A stretch of DNA of 64,000 bases from Centipeda flueggei ATCC 43531 (GCF_000160695.1 NZ_GG694007.1:280911-344910), one strand, 5' to 3'. Shown: positions 37,053 through 47,116, numbered from the stretch's first letter. Notes: generated by a model from the letters alone, not told the origin. Made by a program: numbers and translations.

Positions 37053-38381
37053 ATGAATACAGATGCTTTTATCGCAGGGGATCATGGACTTGCTGCTGTC
37101 CGCAGTGCAGAGGAGACGGTATGGATCAATCCGCGTCTCTTGCCCTTTGATGTGGTGGACGGATTGTCGCAGCTCGTCGTCTCGGATGACGATATTGCGG
37201 ATGCGGCGGCGCGGCTCCGTCGGTTTGCGCCCTTGGTCCGCCGTGCCTTTCCGGAGACGGAGGAGACGGATGGTCTCATCGAGTCGCCGCTCCGCGCCGT
37301 CCCTGCGATGCAGAAACGGCTTTCCGATGGATACGGGGCACAGATCCCGGGGCGTCTTTTGCTGAAGATGGACAGCCATCTCGCGATTGCGGGCTCGGTG
37401 AAGGCGCGCGGCGGGATCTATGAGGTGCTGAAGCATGCGGAGCGGCTGGCGATGGATGCGGGTCTGCTGGCGCATGATGATGACTATGCGAAGATCGCCG
37501 ATCTGCGTGACTTCTTTGCGCGCTATACCATGCAGGTCGGCTCGACAGGCAATCTCGGCATGTCCATCGGCATCATGAGTGCGGCGATCGGGTTCCATGT
37601 GCGCGTTCACATGTCGGCCGACGCGAAGCAGTGGAAGAAGGATCTCCTGCGCGCGCACGGCGTGGAGGTGATCGAGTATGCGGATGACTACTCGCGTGCG
37701 GTGGCGGAGGGACGGCGTGCCTCGGATGCGGATCCCATGAGTCACTTTGTCGATGATGAGAAGTCCGTCGATCTCTTCCTCGGCTATGCTGTCGCGGCAG
37801 AGCGTCTTGCGGCGCAGCTGAGGGCACAGGAGATCACGGTGGACCGTGAGCATCCGCTGATCGTCTATATCCCCGCCGGGGTCGGCGGAGCGCCGGGCGG
37901 TGTATCCTATGGCCTGCGGCGTCTCTATCATGATGATGTGCACTGTTTTTTCGTGGAGCCGGCACAGTGTCCCTCGGTTCTCCTCGGGGTCGCGACGCAG
38001 CGATTTGAGCGTGCCAATGTTCACGATTTCGGCATCACGGGAAAGACGGATGCGGACGGGCTTGCCTGTGCCAGTCCGTCGAGTCTCGTGACGCGCATCA
38101 TGACAAATCACATGGCAGGAGTCTTTACCGTCTCCGAGGCACATCTCTATGACTATCTGCGCGATCTCGATGCGAGCGAGGGGATCCGCATCGAGCCGTC
38201 GAGCTGTGCGGCGTTCGCGGGCCCTGTGGGGCTTCTGCGCTGCCCTGCGGCGCGTGACTACTGTGCGGCGCACGGTCTGACGGAGGAACGTCTCCATCGT
38301 GCGGCGCATATCGCATGGGCGACGGGCGGGCGGCTCGTGCCGGCGGAGGTCTGGGAGGAGTATTTAAGGACATATCGGTGA
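37053..38381 (+). CDS. dsdA: D-serine ammonia-lyase
   Basis: 442 residues. This PLP enzyme of fold type II has the lysine motif SHLAIAGSVKARGG, VGSTGNLGMSIGI for phosphate binding and the glycine loop PAGVGGAPGG. It converts D-serine to pyruvate and ammonia, and the length matches DsdA. ATG follows AGGAGAA. It stands alone without a DsdC-type regulator or transporter nearby. Confidence 0.94.
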   Translation: MNTDAFIAGDHGLAAVRSAEETVWINPRLLPFDVVDGLSQLVVSDDDIADAAARLRRFAPLVRRAFPETEETDGLIESPLRAVPAMQKRLSDGYGAQIPGRLLLKMDSHLAIAGSVKARGGIYEVLKHAERLAMDAGLLAHDDDYAKIADLRDFFARYTMQVGSTGNLGMSIGIMSAAIGFHVRVHMSADAKQWKKDLLRAHGVEVIEYADDYSRAVAEGRRASDADPMSHFVDDEKSVDLFLGYAVAAERLAAQLRAQEITVDREHPLIVYIPAGVGGAPGGVSYGLRRLYHDDVHCFFVEPAQCPSVLLGVATQRFERANVHDFGITGKTDADGLACASPSSLVTRIMTNHMAGVFTVSEAHLYDYLRDLDASEGIRIEPSSCAAFAGPVGLLRCPAARDYCAAHGLTEERLHRAAHIAWATGGRLVPAEVWEEYLRTYR

Positions 38382-38406
38382 CCATCGTCATGCATTTGTT
38401 TGAATG

Positions 38407-38449
38407 AAAAAGCACTCCGTTTCTCGCGGTGAGAAACGGAGTGCTTTTT
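38407..38449. terminator. bidirectional terminator between dsdA and the relE remnant
   Basis: AAAAGCACTCCGTTTCTC / GAGAAACGGAGTGCTTTT: an 18-bp perfect stem with A and T tracts on both sides, suited to both converging transcripts. Confidence 0.88.
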
Positions 38450-38714
38450 AGTCGTAGACTTCGCGGCGATGTGCAACGGCAAGGACAAGGATAATGACCT
38501 TATCGTCCTGAATATCGGCAATGATGCGGTAGTCGTTCACACGGTAGCGCCACTATCCGCTTCGATTGACAGTCAGTGGTTTTCCATGAATCCGTGGATT
38601 GCTGCATCCTTCGAGGTTTCTGCGAATCCAAGCGATGATCGTCGTATAGACATGGCGATCAAGTTTTTTTATAGATTTTTTTGCCTGTGCACTGAAAACA
38701 ACGTGATAGCTCAT
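38448..38714 (-). pseudogene. RelE/ParE-family toxin interrupted by an amber codon
   Basis: Reading from ATG 38714 (overlapping the antitoxin stop as ATGA) gives MSYHVVFSAQAKKSIKKLDR, continuing to NPRIHGKPLTVNRSG. A TAG then stands at 38555-38553 (codon 54). In the same frame WRYRVNDYRIIADIQDDKVI and ILVLAVAHRREVYD follow to a TAA. Relatives have Leu or Gln in place of the stop. All the C-terminal catalytic strand residues lie after it, so the toxin should be inactive unless the amber is suppressed. The reading frame is otherwise intact, so the mutation looks recent. Confidence 0.85.
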
Positions 38715-38932
38715 GAAAGGCCTAATTCTTTTTCGACGTCTTCCAGTGTATAGGTGACGGGGTTTGCACGGAAGTCCGCCATGGCTTCCTCATAGGTCTG
38801 ACGATCGAGTTCATCCTCTATGCGCTCGCGCATCGATGCTGCAGCAAAGTCGGAGAGGGTCATGCCGCGGCGTGCAGCGTGTTTTTTAAAGAGTTTTGCT
38901 TCGTGTGTTTTGAGATGGATGGCAACGGACAT
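38711..38932 (-). CDS. RelB/DUF6290-like antitoxin
   Basis: 73 residues starting MSVAIHLKTHEAKLFKKHAA. A ribbon-helix-helix-like N-terminus is followed by an acidic C-terminal helix (VTYTLEDVEKELGLS) that would wrap the toxin. It overlaps the toxin start by ATGA and lies 59 bp downstream of gyrA on the same strand. With its toxin broken, it survives as a lone antitoxin and possible autorepressor. Confidence 0.82.
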   Translation of the reverse strand: MSVAIHLKTHEAKLFKKHAARRGMTLSDFAAASMRERIEDELDRQTYEEAMADFRANPVTYTLEDVEKELGLS

Positions 38933-38991
38933 GAAATCAACTCCTTTTCCCGTGATGCCCTATACTATGATGTGATCTGCATGGAGTCCGC

Positions 38992-41439
38992 TCACTCACC
39001 TGCGCTGTCGACGATGCGGTTCATGGTTGCCATGGAGGCGACGCGGTCGCTTTCGGCGATGGTCATGAGTTTGACGCCCTGGGTGTTGCGGCTGATGAGG
39101 GAGATCTCGTCGACGCTGGTGCGGATGACGATTCCCTCGGTGGTGATGAGCATGAGTTCCTGGTTCTCGCGCACGACGCGGATGCCGACGACGGGGCCGG
39201 TCTTTTCAGTGACCTTCATGTTGATGAGTCCCTTGCCGCCGCGCGTCTGGGTGCGGTACTCGGAGGCGGTAGTGCGCTTGCCGTAGCCGCCCTCGGTGAC
39301 GGTGAGCACCTCGGAGTCGCTGCGCAGGACGTCCATGGCAACAACCTCATCGCCGTCGGCGAGGGTGATGCCGCGCACGCCGCGCGCAACGCGCCCCATG
39401 GAGCGTACGCCTTCCTCGGGGAAGGTGATCGCCTTGCCGCCGCGCGTGCCGAGCATGATGCGGTTCTCGCCGTCGGTGAACTTGACGCCGATGAGCTCGT
39501 CGTCTTCGTCGAGGTTGACGGCCTTGAGGCCGTTCCTGCGGATGCTGCCGAATTCGGAGAGCGGCGTTTTCTTGACGACGCCGTGCTTCGTTCCGAGGAA
39601 GAGGTAGCGGTCGGCGCGGAATTCCTTGACCTGGATGACGGCGGTGATGCGCTCGTCATTCTCGACGGCGAGGAGGTTGATGATCGCCGTGCCCTTCGCC
39701 TGCCGTCCGCTTTCGGGGATTTCATAGGATTTCAGCACGAAGGCACGCCCGCGGTTCGTAAAGAAGAGGATATCGTGATGCGTGGTGGTGATGAGGAGGT
39801 CGCTGACGATGTCGGTTTCCTTGGTCCCCATGCCGCGCACGCCGACGCCGCCGCGCCGCTGGCGGCGGTAGGTATCGAGCGGGATGCGCTTGATGTAGTT
39901 GTTCAGGGTGAGGGTGACGACGACGTCCTCCTCGGCGATGAGGTCTTTGATGTCCATCTCACTCGCATCAAAGGTGATTTCTGTGCGGCGTTTGTCGCCG
40001 TATTTGTCACGTACTTCGATGAGCTCGTTTTTGATGATGGCAAGCACCTTCATGCGGTCGGCGAGGATGCCCTTGAGCTCCTCGATCAGCTTCAGCACCT
40101 CTTGGTACTCCTCCTCGATCTTTTCGCGCTCGAGGCCGGTGAGGCGCTGGAGACGCAGGTCAAGGATGGCCTGCGCCTGTTTCTCGGTGAGCTTGAAGCC
40201 GTCCATGAGTGCCGTGCGTGCGATGTCTGCCGTGCGGCTCTCGCGTATCGTTGTAATGACAGCGTCCAGATGGTCGAGTGCTATTGTCAGTCCTTCGAGG
40301 ATATGGGCACGTGCCTCTGCCTTTGCCAGTTCATAGCGGGTGCGCCGCGTGATGACCATTTCCTGATGGTCGATGTAGTGCTCAAGGACATGCTTGAGGT
40401 TCATGATGACCGGCTGGCCGTCGACGAGGGCGAGCATGATGACGCCGAAGCTGTCCTGCAGCTGTGTGTGTTTGTAGAGCTGGTTGAGGATGACGTTCGG
40501 TGCGCTGTCGCGGCGCAGTTCGATGACGATGCGCATGCCGCTGCGGTCGGATTCGTCACGCAGGTCGGTGATGCCGTCGATCTGCTTGTCGCGGACGAGC
40601 TCGGCGATCTTCTCGATGAGGCGTGCCTTGTTGACCTGATACGGCAGCTCGGTGACGATGATGCGCGGTTTTCCATTGCTCATCGTTTCGATGTGGGCGC
40701 GTGCGCGCATCTTGATGACGCCGCGTCCTGTGGTATATGCCTTGCGGATTTCCTCGGTGCCGAGGATGAGCCCCGCCGTCGGGAAGTCGGGTCCCTTGAT
40801 GACACCCATGAGCTCGTCGATGGTGGCATCGGGGTTGTCGATGAGCATGAGGGTACCGTTGATGACCTCGACCATGTTGTGCGGAGGGATGTTGGTCGCC
40901 ATGCCGACAGCGATGCCCGCCGTGCCGTTGACGAGGAGCTGCGGGAATTTTGCCGGGAGGACGGTCGGCTCTTTCTCCGAGCCGTCGTAGTTGTCCGTAA
41001 AGTCAACGGTTTCCTTGTCGATGTCGCGCAGCATGAGTTCGGCGATCTTCGACATGCGCACCTCGGTGTAGCGCATGGCGGCGGCGGAGTCACCGTCGAC
41101 GGAGCCGAAGTTGCCGTGGCCGTCCGCGAGCATGTAACGCATGGAGAAGTCCTGTGCCATGCGGACGATGGCATCGTAGACGGAGCTGTCGCCGTGCGGG
41201 TGGTATTTACCGAGAACTTCACCGACGATGCGCGCCGATTTCTTGTACGGCTTGCTGCTCGTCATGCCCGAGCCCTGCATCGCGTAGAGGATGCGGCGGT
41301 GCACGGGCTTCAGGCCGTCGCGTACGTCAGGAAGCGCGCGCGCGACGATGACGCTCATTGCATAGTCGATGTACGAGTTCTTCATCTCGTGTTCGAGGTT
41401 GACGGGGACGATGCGCCCCTGTCCAAAGTCCAGATCCAA
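38992..41439 (-). CDS. gyrA: DNA gyrase subunit A
   Basis: 815 residues from a TTG start at 41439, placed 5 bases after GAGAGGTG ([20 protein letters not shown]). The longer frame has ATG 41466, but that lies only about 8 bases from the predicted transcription start and has no ribosome-binding site. The breakage-reunion domain has [20 protein letters not shown] with the catalytic tyrosine near RYTEVRMSK. The C-terminal beta-pinwheel carries the GyrA box QRRGGVG. Full length. gyrB is 22 kb away on the other strand. Confidence 0.96.
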   Translation of the reverse strand: MDLDFGQGRIVPVNLEHEMKNSYIDYAMSVIVARALPDVRDGLKPVHRRILYAMQGSGMTSSKPYKKSARIVGEVLGKYHPHGDSSVYDAIVRMAQDFSMRYMLADGHGNFGSVDGDSAAAMRYTEVRMSKIAELMLRDIDKETVDFTDNYDGSEKEPTVLPAKFPQLLVNGTAGIAVGMATNIPPHNMVEVINGTLMLIDNPDATIDELMGVIKGPDFPTAGLILGTEEIRKAYTTGRGVIKMRARAHIETMSNGKPRIIVTELPYQVNKARLIEKIAELVRDKQIDGITDLRDESDRSGMRIVIELRRDSAPNVILNQLYKHTQLQDSFGVIMLALVDGQPVIMNLKHVLEHYIDHQEMVITRRTRYELAKAEARAHILEGLTIALDHLDAVITTIRESRTADIARTALMDGFKLTEKQAQAILDLRLQRLTGLEREKIEEEYQEVLKLIEELKGILADRMKVLAIIKNELIEVRDKYGDKRRTEITFDASEMDIKDLIAEEDVVVTLTLNNYIKRIPLDTYRRQRRGGVGVRGMGTKETDIVSDLLITTTHHDILFFTNRGRAFVLKSYEIPESGRQAKGTAIINLLAVENDERITAVIQVKEFRADRYLFLGTKHGVVKKTPLSEFGSIRRNGLKAVNLDEDDELIGVKFTDGENRIMLGTRGGKAITFPEEGVRSMGRVARGVRGITLADGDEVVAMDVLRSDSEVLTVTEGGYGKRTTASEYRTQTRGGKGLINMKVTEKTGPVVGIRVVRENQELMLITTEGIVIRTSVDEISLISRNTQGVKLMTIAESDRVASMATMNRIVDSAGE

Positions 41440-41480
41440 AATGTCACCTCTCCGTGTTCGTTTCATAAAAATACATACTA

Positions 41481-41509
41481 AGTATAGCATTTTCGCGGGG
41501 AAAAGTCTA
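41481..41509 (-). promoter_or_regulatory. gyrA promoter
   Basis: Minus strand TAGACT (41509-41504), 17 bp, TATACT (41486-41481). Transcription would begin near 41474, which favours the TTG start of gyrA at 41439. Confidence 0.62.
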
Positions 41510-41686
41510 TGTTTGGGGGCGTGGGGTAACACCGTATTGCGCAATGAGGTGTTCGCTTAGGAGCCGCGCACAGCATCGTCTCACGATATTTTGTCAAAAG
41601 TCGGGGGCTCTTTGCTGAGAGAGGGGAGAAAAGGGATTCTTCTTCTTCCCGTCGAATAGAGGTTATATTGCGAAAGGCGGGATGGT

Positions 41687-43411
41687 ATGGACGATGTGCA
41701 GGCACTGCGGCAGGAGATTCTCCTGCGTGCCAATGATCTCTATGAAAAGAGGGAGTATGCGCGTGCGGCGGAGGTCGCGCAGGAGCTGCTGACGGTTCTG
41801 CCCGAGGATGCGGAGATGCGCTATATTCTCGCCGCCGCGCTGACGCAGACGGGGGCGTACGAGGCGGCGCGGGCGGAGGTCGCACGCATTCGCGCCGTGT
41901 GTCCCGATCATGCGGGCGCGGCGCGGCAGGAGGTCTATATCGACCGCGCGGAGGGGAGGCTCGCGACGGAGATCGCACATCTGCGCGCGCTGATCGATAT
42001 GCTGAAACGGCGCATGGCAGAGGAGGAGGAGCGCCGTGCGCACGATGCGGTGTTTCTTGCGAGTGCGTACAGTCTCCTCGGTTCGGCACTGACGGAGGCG
42101 GGGGAGGCACAGGAGGCGGTCGCGGCGTTTCTCGCGTCCGCACAGCTGGAGACGGAGCGCGCACAGCGGGCGGTGGAGTACAGCAACGCGCTCTTTGCTG
42201 TGAACTATCTTCCGACCCATCTGCGCCCCGCCTATGCAGGGCTTGCGCGCGTCTATGATGCGCTCTTTGCCGATGTCCTGCCGCGGGCGGGGGTGGCGGA
42301 CGCCGTGCGCGGGCATGCGCGCATCCGCATCGGCTATATCTCGCCCGATCTCTGTGTGCATCCCGTCGGGCGGCTCGTGCGTCCGCTCCTCACGCAGTAT
42401 GACCGCACCCAATTTGCCGTCCATTGCTACGCGCGCTGCGCAGAGGATGCGCTCTCCGAGACGTTCCGTGCCGCTGTGGATGTGTGGCATAATATCCGCG
42501 GCTGCTCTGCGGCAGAGGCGGCGGCGCTCATCCGCCGTGACGAGGTGGATATTCTCGTCGATCTCGCGGGGCATACGCAGGGGAATGCGCTGCCCGTTCT
42601 CGCGTTCCGCCCCGCACCCGTGCAGGTGACGGGGATCGGCTACTTTAACACGACGGGGCTCTCTGCGGTGGACTATGTGCTCTCGGATGTGTATGTCGAT
42701 CCGCCGGGGGCGGGAGATGATGCGATGACGGAGGAGATCCTCCGCCTGCCGCACAGTCATTTCTGCTGTACGCTGCCCGATGATCTGCCCCCTGTCATGC
42801 CGCCGCCGATGGAGCAGAGAGGATGCGTGACGTTCGGTTCATTTAATAATTTCAATAAGGTGACGGATGAGGTGCTTTGCCTCTGGCGGCAGGTGCTGGA
42901 TGCGGTGCCGGGGGCGCGTCTCCTGGTCAAGGGCAAGATCTTTGATCATGCGGAGGGTCGCACGATAGTCGCGGAGCGTCTCGCGCGCTGTGGAATTCCC
43001 GCCGCGCGTGTTGAGATGCGCGGGTTCAGCCGCGGTTATCTGGCAGAGTACGGGGATGTGGATATCGCACTCGATCCGTTTCCCTATACGGGCGGCATTA
43101 CGACCTGTGAGGCGCTCTCGATGGGCGTACCCGTGGTGACGCTCGCAGGGGCGAGCCACGGCGCACGGTTCGGTGCGAGCCTCCTCACGAATGCACATCT
43201 CCCCGAGCTCGTCGCGCAGACGCCGGCGGACTATGTGCGGATCGCGGCGGGGCTTGCCTCCGATCCTGCCACCCTGCGTGCTCTGCGGATGAATCTGCGC
43301 ACGATGCTGCGGCACGCACCGCTGACGGATGCCGCAGGCTATGTGCATGATGTGGAGGACGCATATCGATCGATCTGGGCGAGATTTGTGCGTACGGCGG
43401 ACGGTACGTGA
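41687..43411 (+). CDS. TPR-containing GT41 glycosyltransferase (O-GlcNAc transferase-like)
   Basis: 574 residues. Residues 1-190 form TPR-like helical repeats. From about 220 (IRIGYISPDLCVHPVGRLVR) the GT41 catalytic region follows, with VDILVDLAGHTQGNALPVLA, PVQVTGIGYFNTTGL, the nucleotide-binding TFGSFNNFNKV and DIALDPFPYTGGITTCEALS. Bacterial homologues modify Ser/Thr of proteins such as flagellins or surface proteins. No flagellar gene is in view. A lipoprotein gene begins 10 bp downstream. The acceptor is unknown. Confidence 0.88.
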   Translation: MDDVQALRQEILLRANDLYEKREYARAAEVAQELLTVLPEDAEMRYILAAALTQTGAYEAARAEVARIRAVCPDHAGAARQEVYIDRAEGRLATEIAHLRALIDMLKRRMAEEEERRAHDAVFLASAYSLLGSALTEAGEAQEAVAAFLASAQLETERAQRAVEYSNALFAVNYLPTHLRPAYAGLARVYDALFADVLPRAGVADAVRGHARIRIGYISPDLCVHPVGRLVRPLLTQYDRTQFAVHCYARCAEDALSETFRAAVDVWHNIRGCSAAEAAALIRRDEVDILVDLAGHTQGNALPVLAFRPAPVQVTGIGYFNTTGLSAVDYVLSDVYVDPPGAGDDAMTEEILRLPHSHFCCTLPDDLPPVMPPPMEQRGCVTFGSFNNFNKVTDEVLCLWRQVLDAVPGARLLVKGKIFDHAEGRTIVAERLARCGIPAARVEMRGFSRGYLAEYGDVDIALDPFPYTGGITTCEALSMGVPVVTLAGASHGARFGASLLTNAHLPELVAQTPADYVRIAAGLASDPATLRALRMNLRTMLRHAPLTDAAGYVHDVEDAYRSIWARFVRTADGT

Positions 43412-43421
43412 GAGGTGTGAT

Positions 43422-44228
43422 ATGAAGCGTCGTTTCTGTCTTTCGGTGCTCGCTCTGTTCTGCTCCGTGCTGTCGGGCTGCGATTTTTTCGTCACGGAAA
43501 ACAGCGATCCCTATACGGCGGATGAGGTCGCCGCGATGGTGAATGGAAAATTTCATGCCTATGGGGCGCAGGTCGTGCCGGAGGGAGTGCAGACGCTGCG
43601 GGAAAAGCCCTTTCAGAGGAATCGTTATGCGCTCTATGATGCGGGGAACGGGATCCGCTTTACCGCTGCGGCGGAGATTCGGCGTGCACAGTTCCCCTAT
43701 CCCTTCCTTTACCGCGATACGGATGCCGCTGCGGCGTATGCGGAAGGCTATTTCGCCCATCTCTATCCCGCAGTGAATGCTGCCGCGGCTGACGTTCATC
43801 TCACGGCGGCGTCCCCCGAGGAGGCGGCAGCGCTGCGCGGGAATCATGTGATGCACGAGGGAGAGCCGCTTTTTGATCGGGGCGATTTTATCTTTCTCCA
43901 TGAGGCACGCGGAGCGGATGCTGTGGATCTGTGCCGTGCACTGCACGCGCTCTATCGCCCGCAGGGCGACGATACACTCCTCACGGAGGCACATGGGCGC
44001 AGGATAACATTCTGCTGTTTGCCGGAGGGCACGGAGGAGCAGGCGCGCGCGGTGCCGATCATGACGTTCTATCTGCGGGCGGGAGAGGACTGGGCGCAGA
44101 CGCTGCAGGCGAACCCGGGGCACTCGTCGGGGGAGAAGGATGCCGCACTCCTGGAGGAGCGGCTGGCGCAGTATTTTGAGGTGCGGCTGAAGGCGGCGAA
44201 GGCGCACGTGAGAGATTATCGGAAATAA
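43422..44228 (+). CDS. lipoprotein of unknown function
   Basis: 268 residues from ATG 43422. The signal peptide ends in a lipobox (LFCSVLSGCDFF), so Cys20 should be lipidated. The remainder is a soluble mixed domain with no motif I recognise. It begins 10 bp after the glycosyltransferase gene and is presumably co-transcribed, so it could be a target of that enzyme. Its TAA stop codon is the outermost triplet of a MITE (44226-44392), so the insertion may have defined or trimmed its end. Confidence 0.72.
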   Translation: MKRRFCLSVLALFCSVLSGCDFFVTENSDPYTADEVAAMVNGKFHAYGAQVVPEGVQTLREKPFQRNRYALYDAGNGIRFTAAAEIRRAQFPYPFLYRDTDAAAAYAEGYFAHLYPAVNAAAADVHLTAASPEEAAALRGNHVMHEGEPLFDRGDFIFLHEARGADAVDLCRALHALYRPQGDDTLLTEAHGRRITFCCLPEGTEEQARAVPIMTFYLRAGEDWAQTLQANPGHSSGEKDAALLEERLAQYFEVRLKAAKAHVRDYRK

Positions 44229-44392
44229 AGGAATCGCTGATAAAATGAAGTCCCTTGGATTGGTGCAGATTTTTTGTCCTGTCAAGGAGACAAACCGGAC
44301 GCATAGCAGAGGCTATGTGGAGGATTTGTCGACACAGACAGGGCGGAAAAGATGTGCCAAGATGATGGGCTGAATTTATCAGTGTTTCCTAA
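44226..44392 (-). mobile_element. MITE-like element, copy 2 (subtype 2, inverted)
   Basis: A 167-bp element beginning TAAAGGAATCGCTGATAAAA and ending TTTATCAGTGTTTCCTAAA. The central hairpin is of the second subtype (CCTGTC...GACAAACCGGACGCATAGC...GCTATGTGGAGGATTTGTC...), matching the copy at 61356 in opposite orientation. Confidence 0.72.
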
Positions 44393-44394
44393 AT

Positions 44395-44447
44395 AAGGGA
44401 CTGCTGTACGAAGTTTGCAGCTTCGTGCAGCAGTCCCTTTCGTTTTC
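44395..44447. terminator. terminator between the lipoprotein gene and malic enzyme
   Basis: AAGGGACTGCTGTACGAAG / CTTCGTGCAGCAGTCCCTT: a 19-bp nearly perfect stem, with TTCGTTTTC on the plus side and only a short T run on the minus side. It serves convergent transcripts. Confidence 0.78.
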
Positions 44448-44455
44448 TATATTAC

Positions 44456-45700
44456 TCAGCTGACGGTGTGCCCGAGCAGTTCGCGCGTGTGGGCGGCGAC
44501 GGCGGACGGGGTGATGTCAGTGCGGCGTGCGACGCCCGTGTTGAGTGCCGCCTCAGCGACAGCAGCAGCGACGGTCGGTGCGACGCGCGGGTCGAGCGGG
44601 CTCGCGATGATGTTGGTCTCGTTCAGCTCGGACTCGTGGATGAGGGAGGCAATCGCGCCGGCGGCGGCAATTTTCATCTCCTCGTTGATTTCCTTTGCGC
44701 GTACGTCCAGCGCGCCGCGGAAGATGCCCGGGAAGGCGAGCAGGTTGTTGACCTGGTTCGGGAAGTCGGAGCGTCCCGTGCAGACGATGCGTGCGCCTGC
44801 CGCCTTTGCCTCGTCGGGCAGAATCTCGGGGACGGGGTTCGCCATCGCCATGACGACGGGGTCCTTGCTCATGCTCTTGATCATCTCGGGCGTGAGGCTG
44901 CCGGGCGCGGAGACGCCGATGAAGATGTCTTTGCCCTTGATGACCTCGGCGAGGGTGCCCTGCTCCTTCTGATGGTTGGAGACTTTGGCGATGCTCTCCT
45001 TGTACGGGTTCATGTTCTTTTCGCGTCCCTCGTAGATCGCGCCCGTCGTGTCGCAGAGGACGACGGTCTTGATGCCGTAGGCAAAGAGGAGGCGGGCAAT
45101 CGCCTGTCCTGCCGCACCTGCGCCGTTGATGACGATGTTTGCCGTCTTGAGGTCACGCCCGAGGTACTTGTATGCGTTGAGGAGGGCGGAGACGACGACG
45201 ATCGCCGTGCCATGCTGGTCGTCGTGGAAAACGGGGATGTCGAGGGTCTTTTTGAGCTCGTTCTCGATGTCAAAGCACTGCGGTGCCTTGATGTCCTCGA
45301 GGTTGATGCCGCCGTAGGTCGGTGCGATGAGCTGGCAGACCTTGACGACGTCCTCGACCTTTTCGCTGTTCACGCAGACGGGGACGGAGTCGACGCCCGC
45401 AAAGCCCTTAAAGAGGATCGCCTTGCCCTCCATGACGGGGAGTCCTGCGCCCGCGCCGATATTGCCGAGGCCGAGGACGGCGGTGCCGTTCGTGACGACG
45501 GCGACCATGTTGCCCTTGCTCGTGTAGTCGTAGATCTTCTCGGGATCCGCCTTGATCGCGAGGCACGGTGCGGCGACGCCGGGCGTGTAGGCGCGGCTGA
45601 GGTCGTCGCGCGTCTTCAGCGGGACAGTCGGCGTGATGCCGAGCTTGCCGTGGTGGTTCTTATGAAGGTCGAGTGATTCTGCATCAAATTTGCTTCCCAT
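44456..45700 (-). CDS. NAD(P)-dependent malic enzyme
   Basis: 414 residues, the short prokaryotic malic enzyme without a phosphotransacetylase tail. The substrate/metal region has [15 protein letters not shown] and [19 protein letters not shown]. The Rossmann motif is [16 protein letters not shown] and [10 protein letters not shown] is conserved. It decarboxylates L-malate to pyruvate with NAD+ or NADP+. It stands as a single gene on the minus strand. Confidence 0.94.
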   Translation of the reverse strand: MGSKFDAESLDLHKNHHGKLGITPTVPLKTRDDLSRAYTPGVAAPCLAIKADPEKIYDYTSKGNMVAVVTNGTAVLGLGNIGAGAGLPVMEGKAILFKGFAGVDSVPVCVNSEKVEDVVKVCQLIAPTYGGINLEDIKAPQCFDIENELKKTLDIPVFHDDQHGTAIVVVSALLNAYKYLGRDLKTANIVINGAGAAGQAIARLLFAYGIKTVVLCDTTGAIYEGREKNMNPYKESIAKVSNHQKEQGTLAEVIKGKDIFIGVSAPGSLTPEMIKSMSKDPVVMAMANPVPEILPDEAKAAGARIVCTGRSDFPNQVNNLLAFPGIFRGALDVRAKEINEEMKIAAAGAIASLIHESELNETNIIASPLDPRVAPTVAAAVAEAALNTGVARRTDITPSAVAAHTRELLGHTVS

Positions 45701-45814
45701 GGTCGATTGTCCTTTCTCTTGGGGGTTCCCTCTATGTGGCCCTCCCTGCTGCCGTTTTCACGGTTCCCCTTCTTCATGGGGGAGACGGGAGTGCGTTATG
45801 TCTGTGTGATTCGA

Positions 45815-47116
45815 TCAGTTTTCCTTGCCGGGGCTGCCGCCGCTGCGCTGTGGTGCCGCTGTGTCGCCGCCCCCGCTGTCCGCATTGCTGCTCTGGCGTG
45901 TGCTCGCGTGGCGGCCGCTGTTCCCGCTGTCGGAGTCGGTCGATTTTTTCGGTGGGGATGTGTCGGTGCTCTGGGATTTGCTCCCCTTGTCGCTGTTCTT
46001 TCGCTCAGTGGATTTGCGCTCGGTCTTGCTGCTGTCATCGGAGGAGGAGCGCTTGCGGCTCCGCGTGTCGAGTGCCTCGTCTCCGCTGACGCGGCGGCCG
46101 ATGCTGTTGTCCCCCTCAGGCACCTCGGTGGCGCCGGCGGGGATGGAGTTCTCGTACTCGCGGATGGCGCGCTCCATGCGGCTGCGCTCGTTGGCGTTCA
46201 GGCTGATTCCGAGGGCGTTTACGATGTTGCGCCGCAGCTGCTCCATGTCGGGGATCCAGTAGCTGATGCCCTCGATGTAGAGCGGACGCCCCGGCACCAT
46301 GTCGGTGCGCAGTCCGTTTGCCTGTGCCTGTTTCAGCGTGCCGATAAACTCAAGCATCTGGCGGACGCTGAGGTCGGTCTTGACACTGTCGATGACGCTG
46401 CTGATGATCCCCGGAAGGCGCGGGAGAATGGCCGGGGTGGTGACCGCATCAACGCAGGCACGCATGAATTTCTGCTGGCGTTTGACGCGGCCGATGTCGC
46501 CCTCCTCGTCACGGTAGCGGACGTAGGTGACGGCGGTCTTGCCGTCCATGTGCTGACGTCCCGGGCGCAGGTCGATGACGAGTCCTCCGTCGTCGTCCCA
46601 CGGATCCTCGTAGTACATGCGTTTTTCGACGTCAATGTCGATGCCGCCGATGGCGTCGATGATTTTCTGAAAGGCATGCGTATTGATGATGACGTAGTGA
46701 TCGATGCGGATGCCGAGGAAGTCTTCGACGGTGCGCTGAGTGAGTTTTTCGCCGCCGTAGGCGTACGCGGCGTTGATTTTGTCGTAGCCGTTCTTCGGGA
46801 TGGCGACACGTGTGTCACGCGGGATGGAGAGGAGTGCCGCCTCATTTTTGTGCGGGTCGATGGTTGCGACCATGAGGGTATCGCTGCGTCCGACATCGTC
46901 CGTGCGCTCGTCGACGCCCATAATCATGATGGTTGCCTTGTCCTTGGCAGTAAGCAGCTCATCCTTCTGTTCGTCCTTGGCACGGTCGAGCAGGCTGCTC
47001 TGGGCAAAGAAAACGCCCGCAAGTGCTGCGAGGACGAAGATGAGAATGGTGCCGAGCACGACGTAGGGCCAGACTTTTTTCTTTGCAGAACGCCTCTTCG
47101 GTGGTAGTGTGGTCAA
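45815..47116 (-). CDS. LytR-CpsA-Psr (LCP) family cell-wall glycopolymer transferase
   Basis: 433 residues. A short cytoplasmic basic end and one membrane anchor (about 16-38) are followed by an LCP domain with IMIMGVDERTDDVGRSDTLM, LLSIPRDTRVAIP and YDKINAAYAYGG. The conserved polyprenyl-phosphate Arg cluster is in YVRYRDEEGDIGRVKRQQKF. Residues about 345-433 are a Ser/Thr/Lys/Gly-rich disordered tail, unusually long. LCP enzymes attach polymers from lipid carriers to peptidoglycan; in a diderm Negativicute the polymer is uncertain. Confidence 0.9.
   Translation of the reverse strand: MTTLPPKRRSAKKKVWPYVVLGTILIFVLAALAGVFFAQSSLLDRAKDEQKDELLTAKDKATIMIMGVDERTDDVGRSDTLMVATIDPHKNEAALLSIPRDTRVAIPKNGYDKINAAYAYGGEKLTQRTVEDFLGIRIDHYVIINTHAFQKIIDAIGGIDIDVEKRMYYEDPWDDDGGLVIDLRPGRQHMDGKTAVTYVRYRDEEGDIGRVKRQQKFMRACVDAVTTPAILPRLPGIISSVIDSVKTDLSVRQMLEFIGTLKQAQANGLRTDMVPGRPLYIEGISYWIPDMEQLRRNIVNALGISLNANERSRMERAIREYENSIPAGATEVPEGDNSIGRRVSGDEALDTRSRKRSSSDDSSKTERKSTERKNSDKGSKSQSTDTSPPKKSTDSDSGNSGRHASTRQSSNADSGGGDTAAPQRSGGSPGKEN

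Noticed and set aside
39583-41481. 632-codon open frame on the plus strand
   Set aside because: Antisense to gyrA, which is certain. The translation is low-complexity Asp/Val/Leu without motifs.
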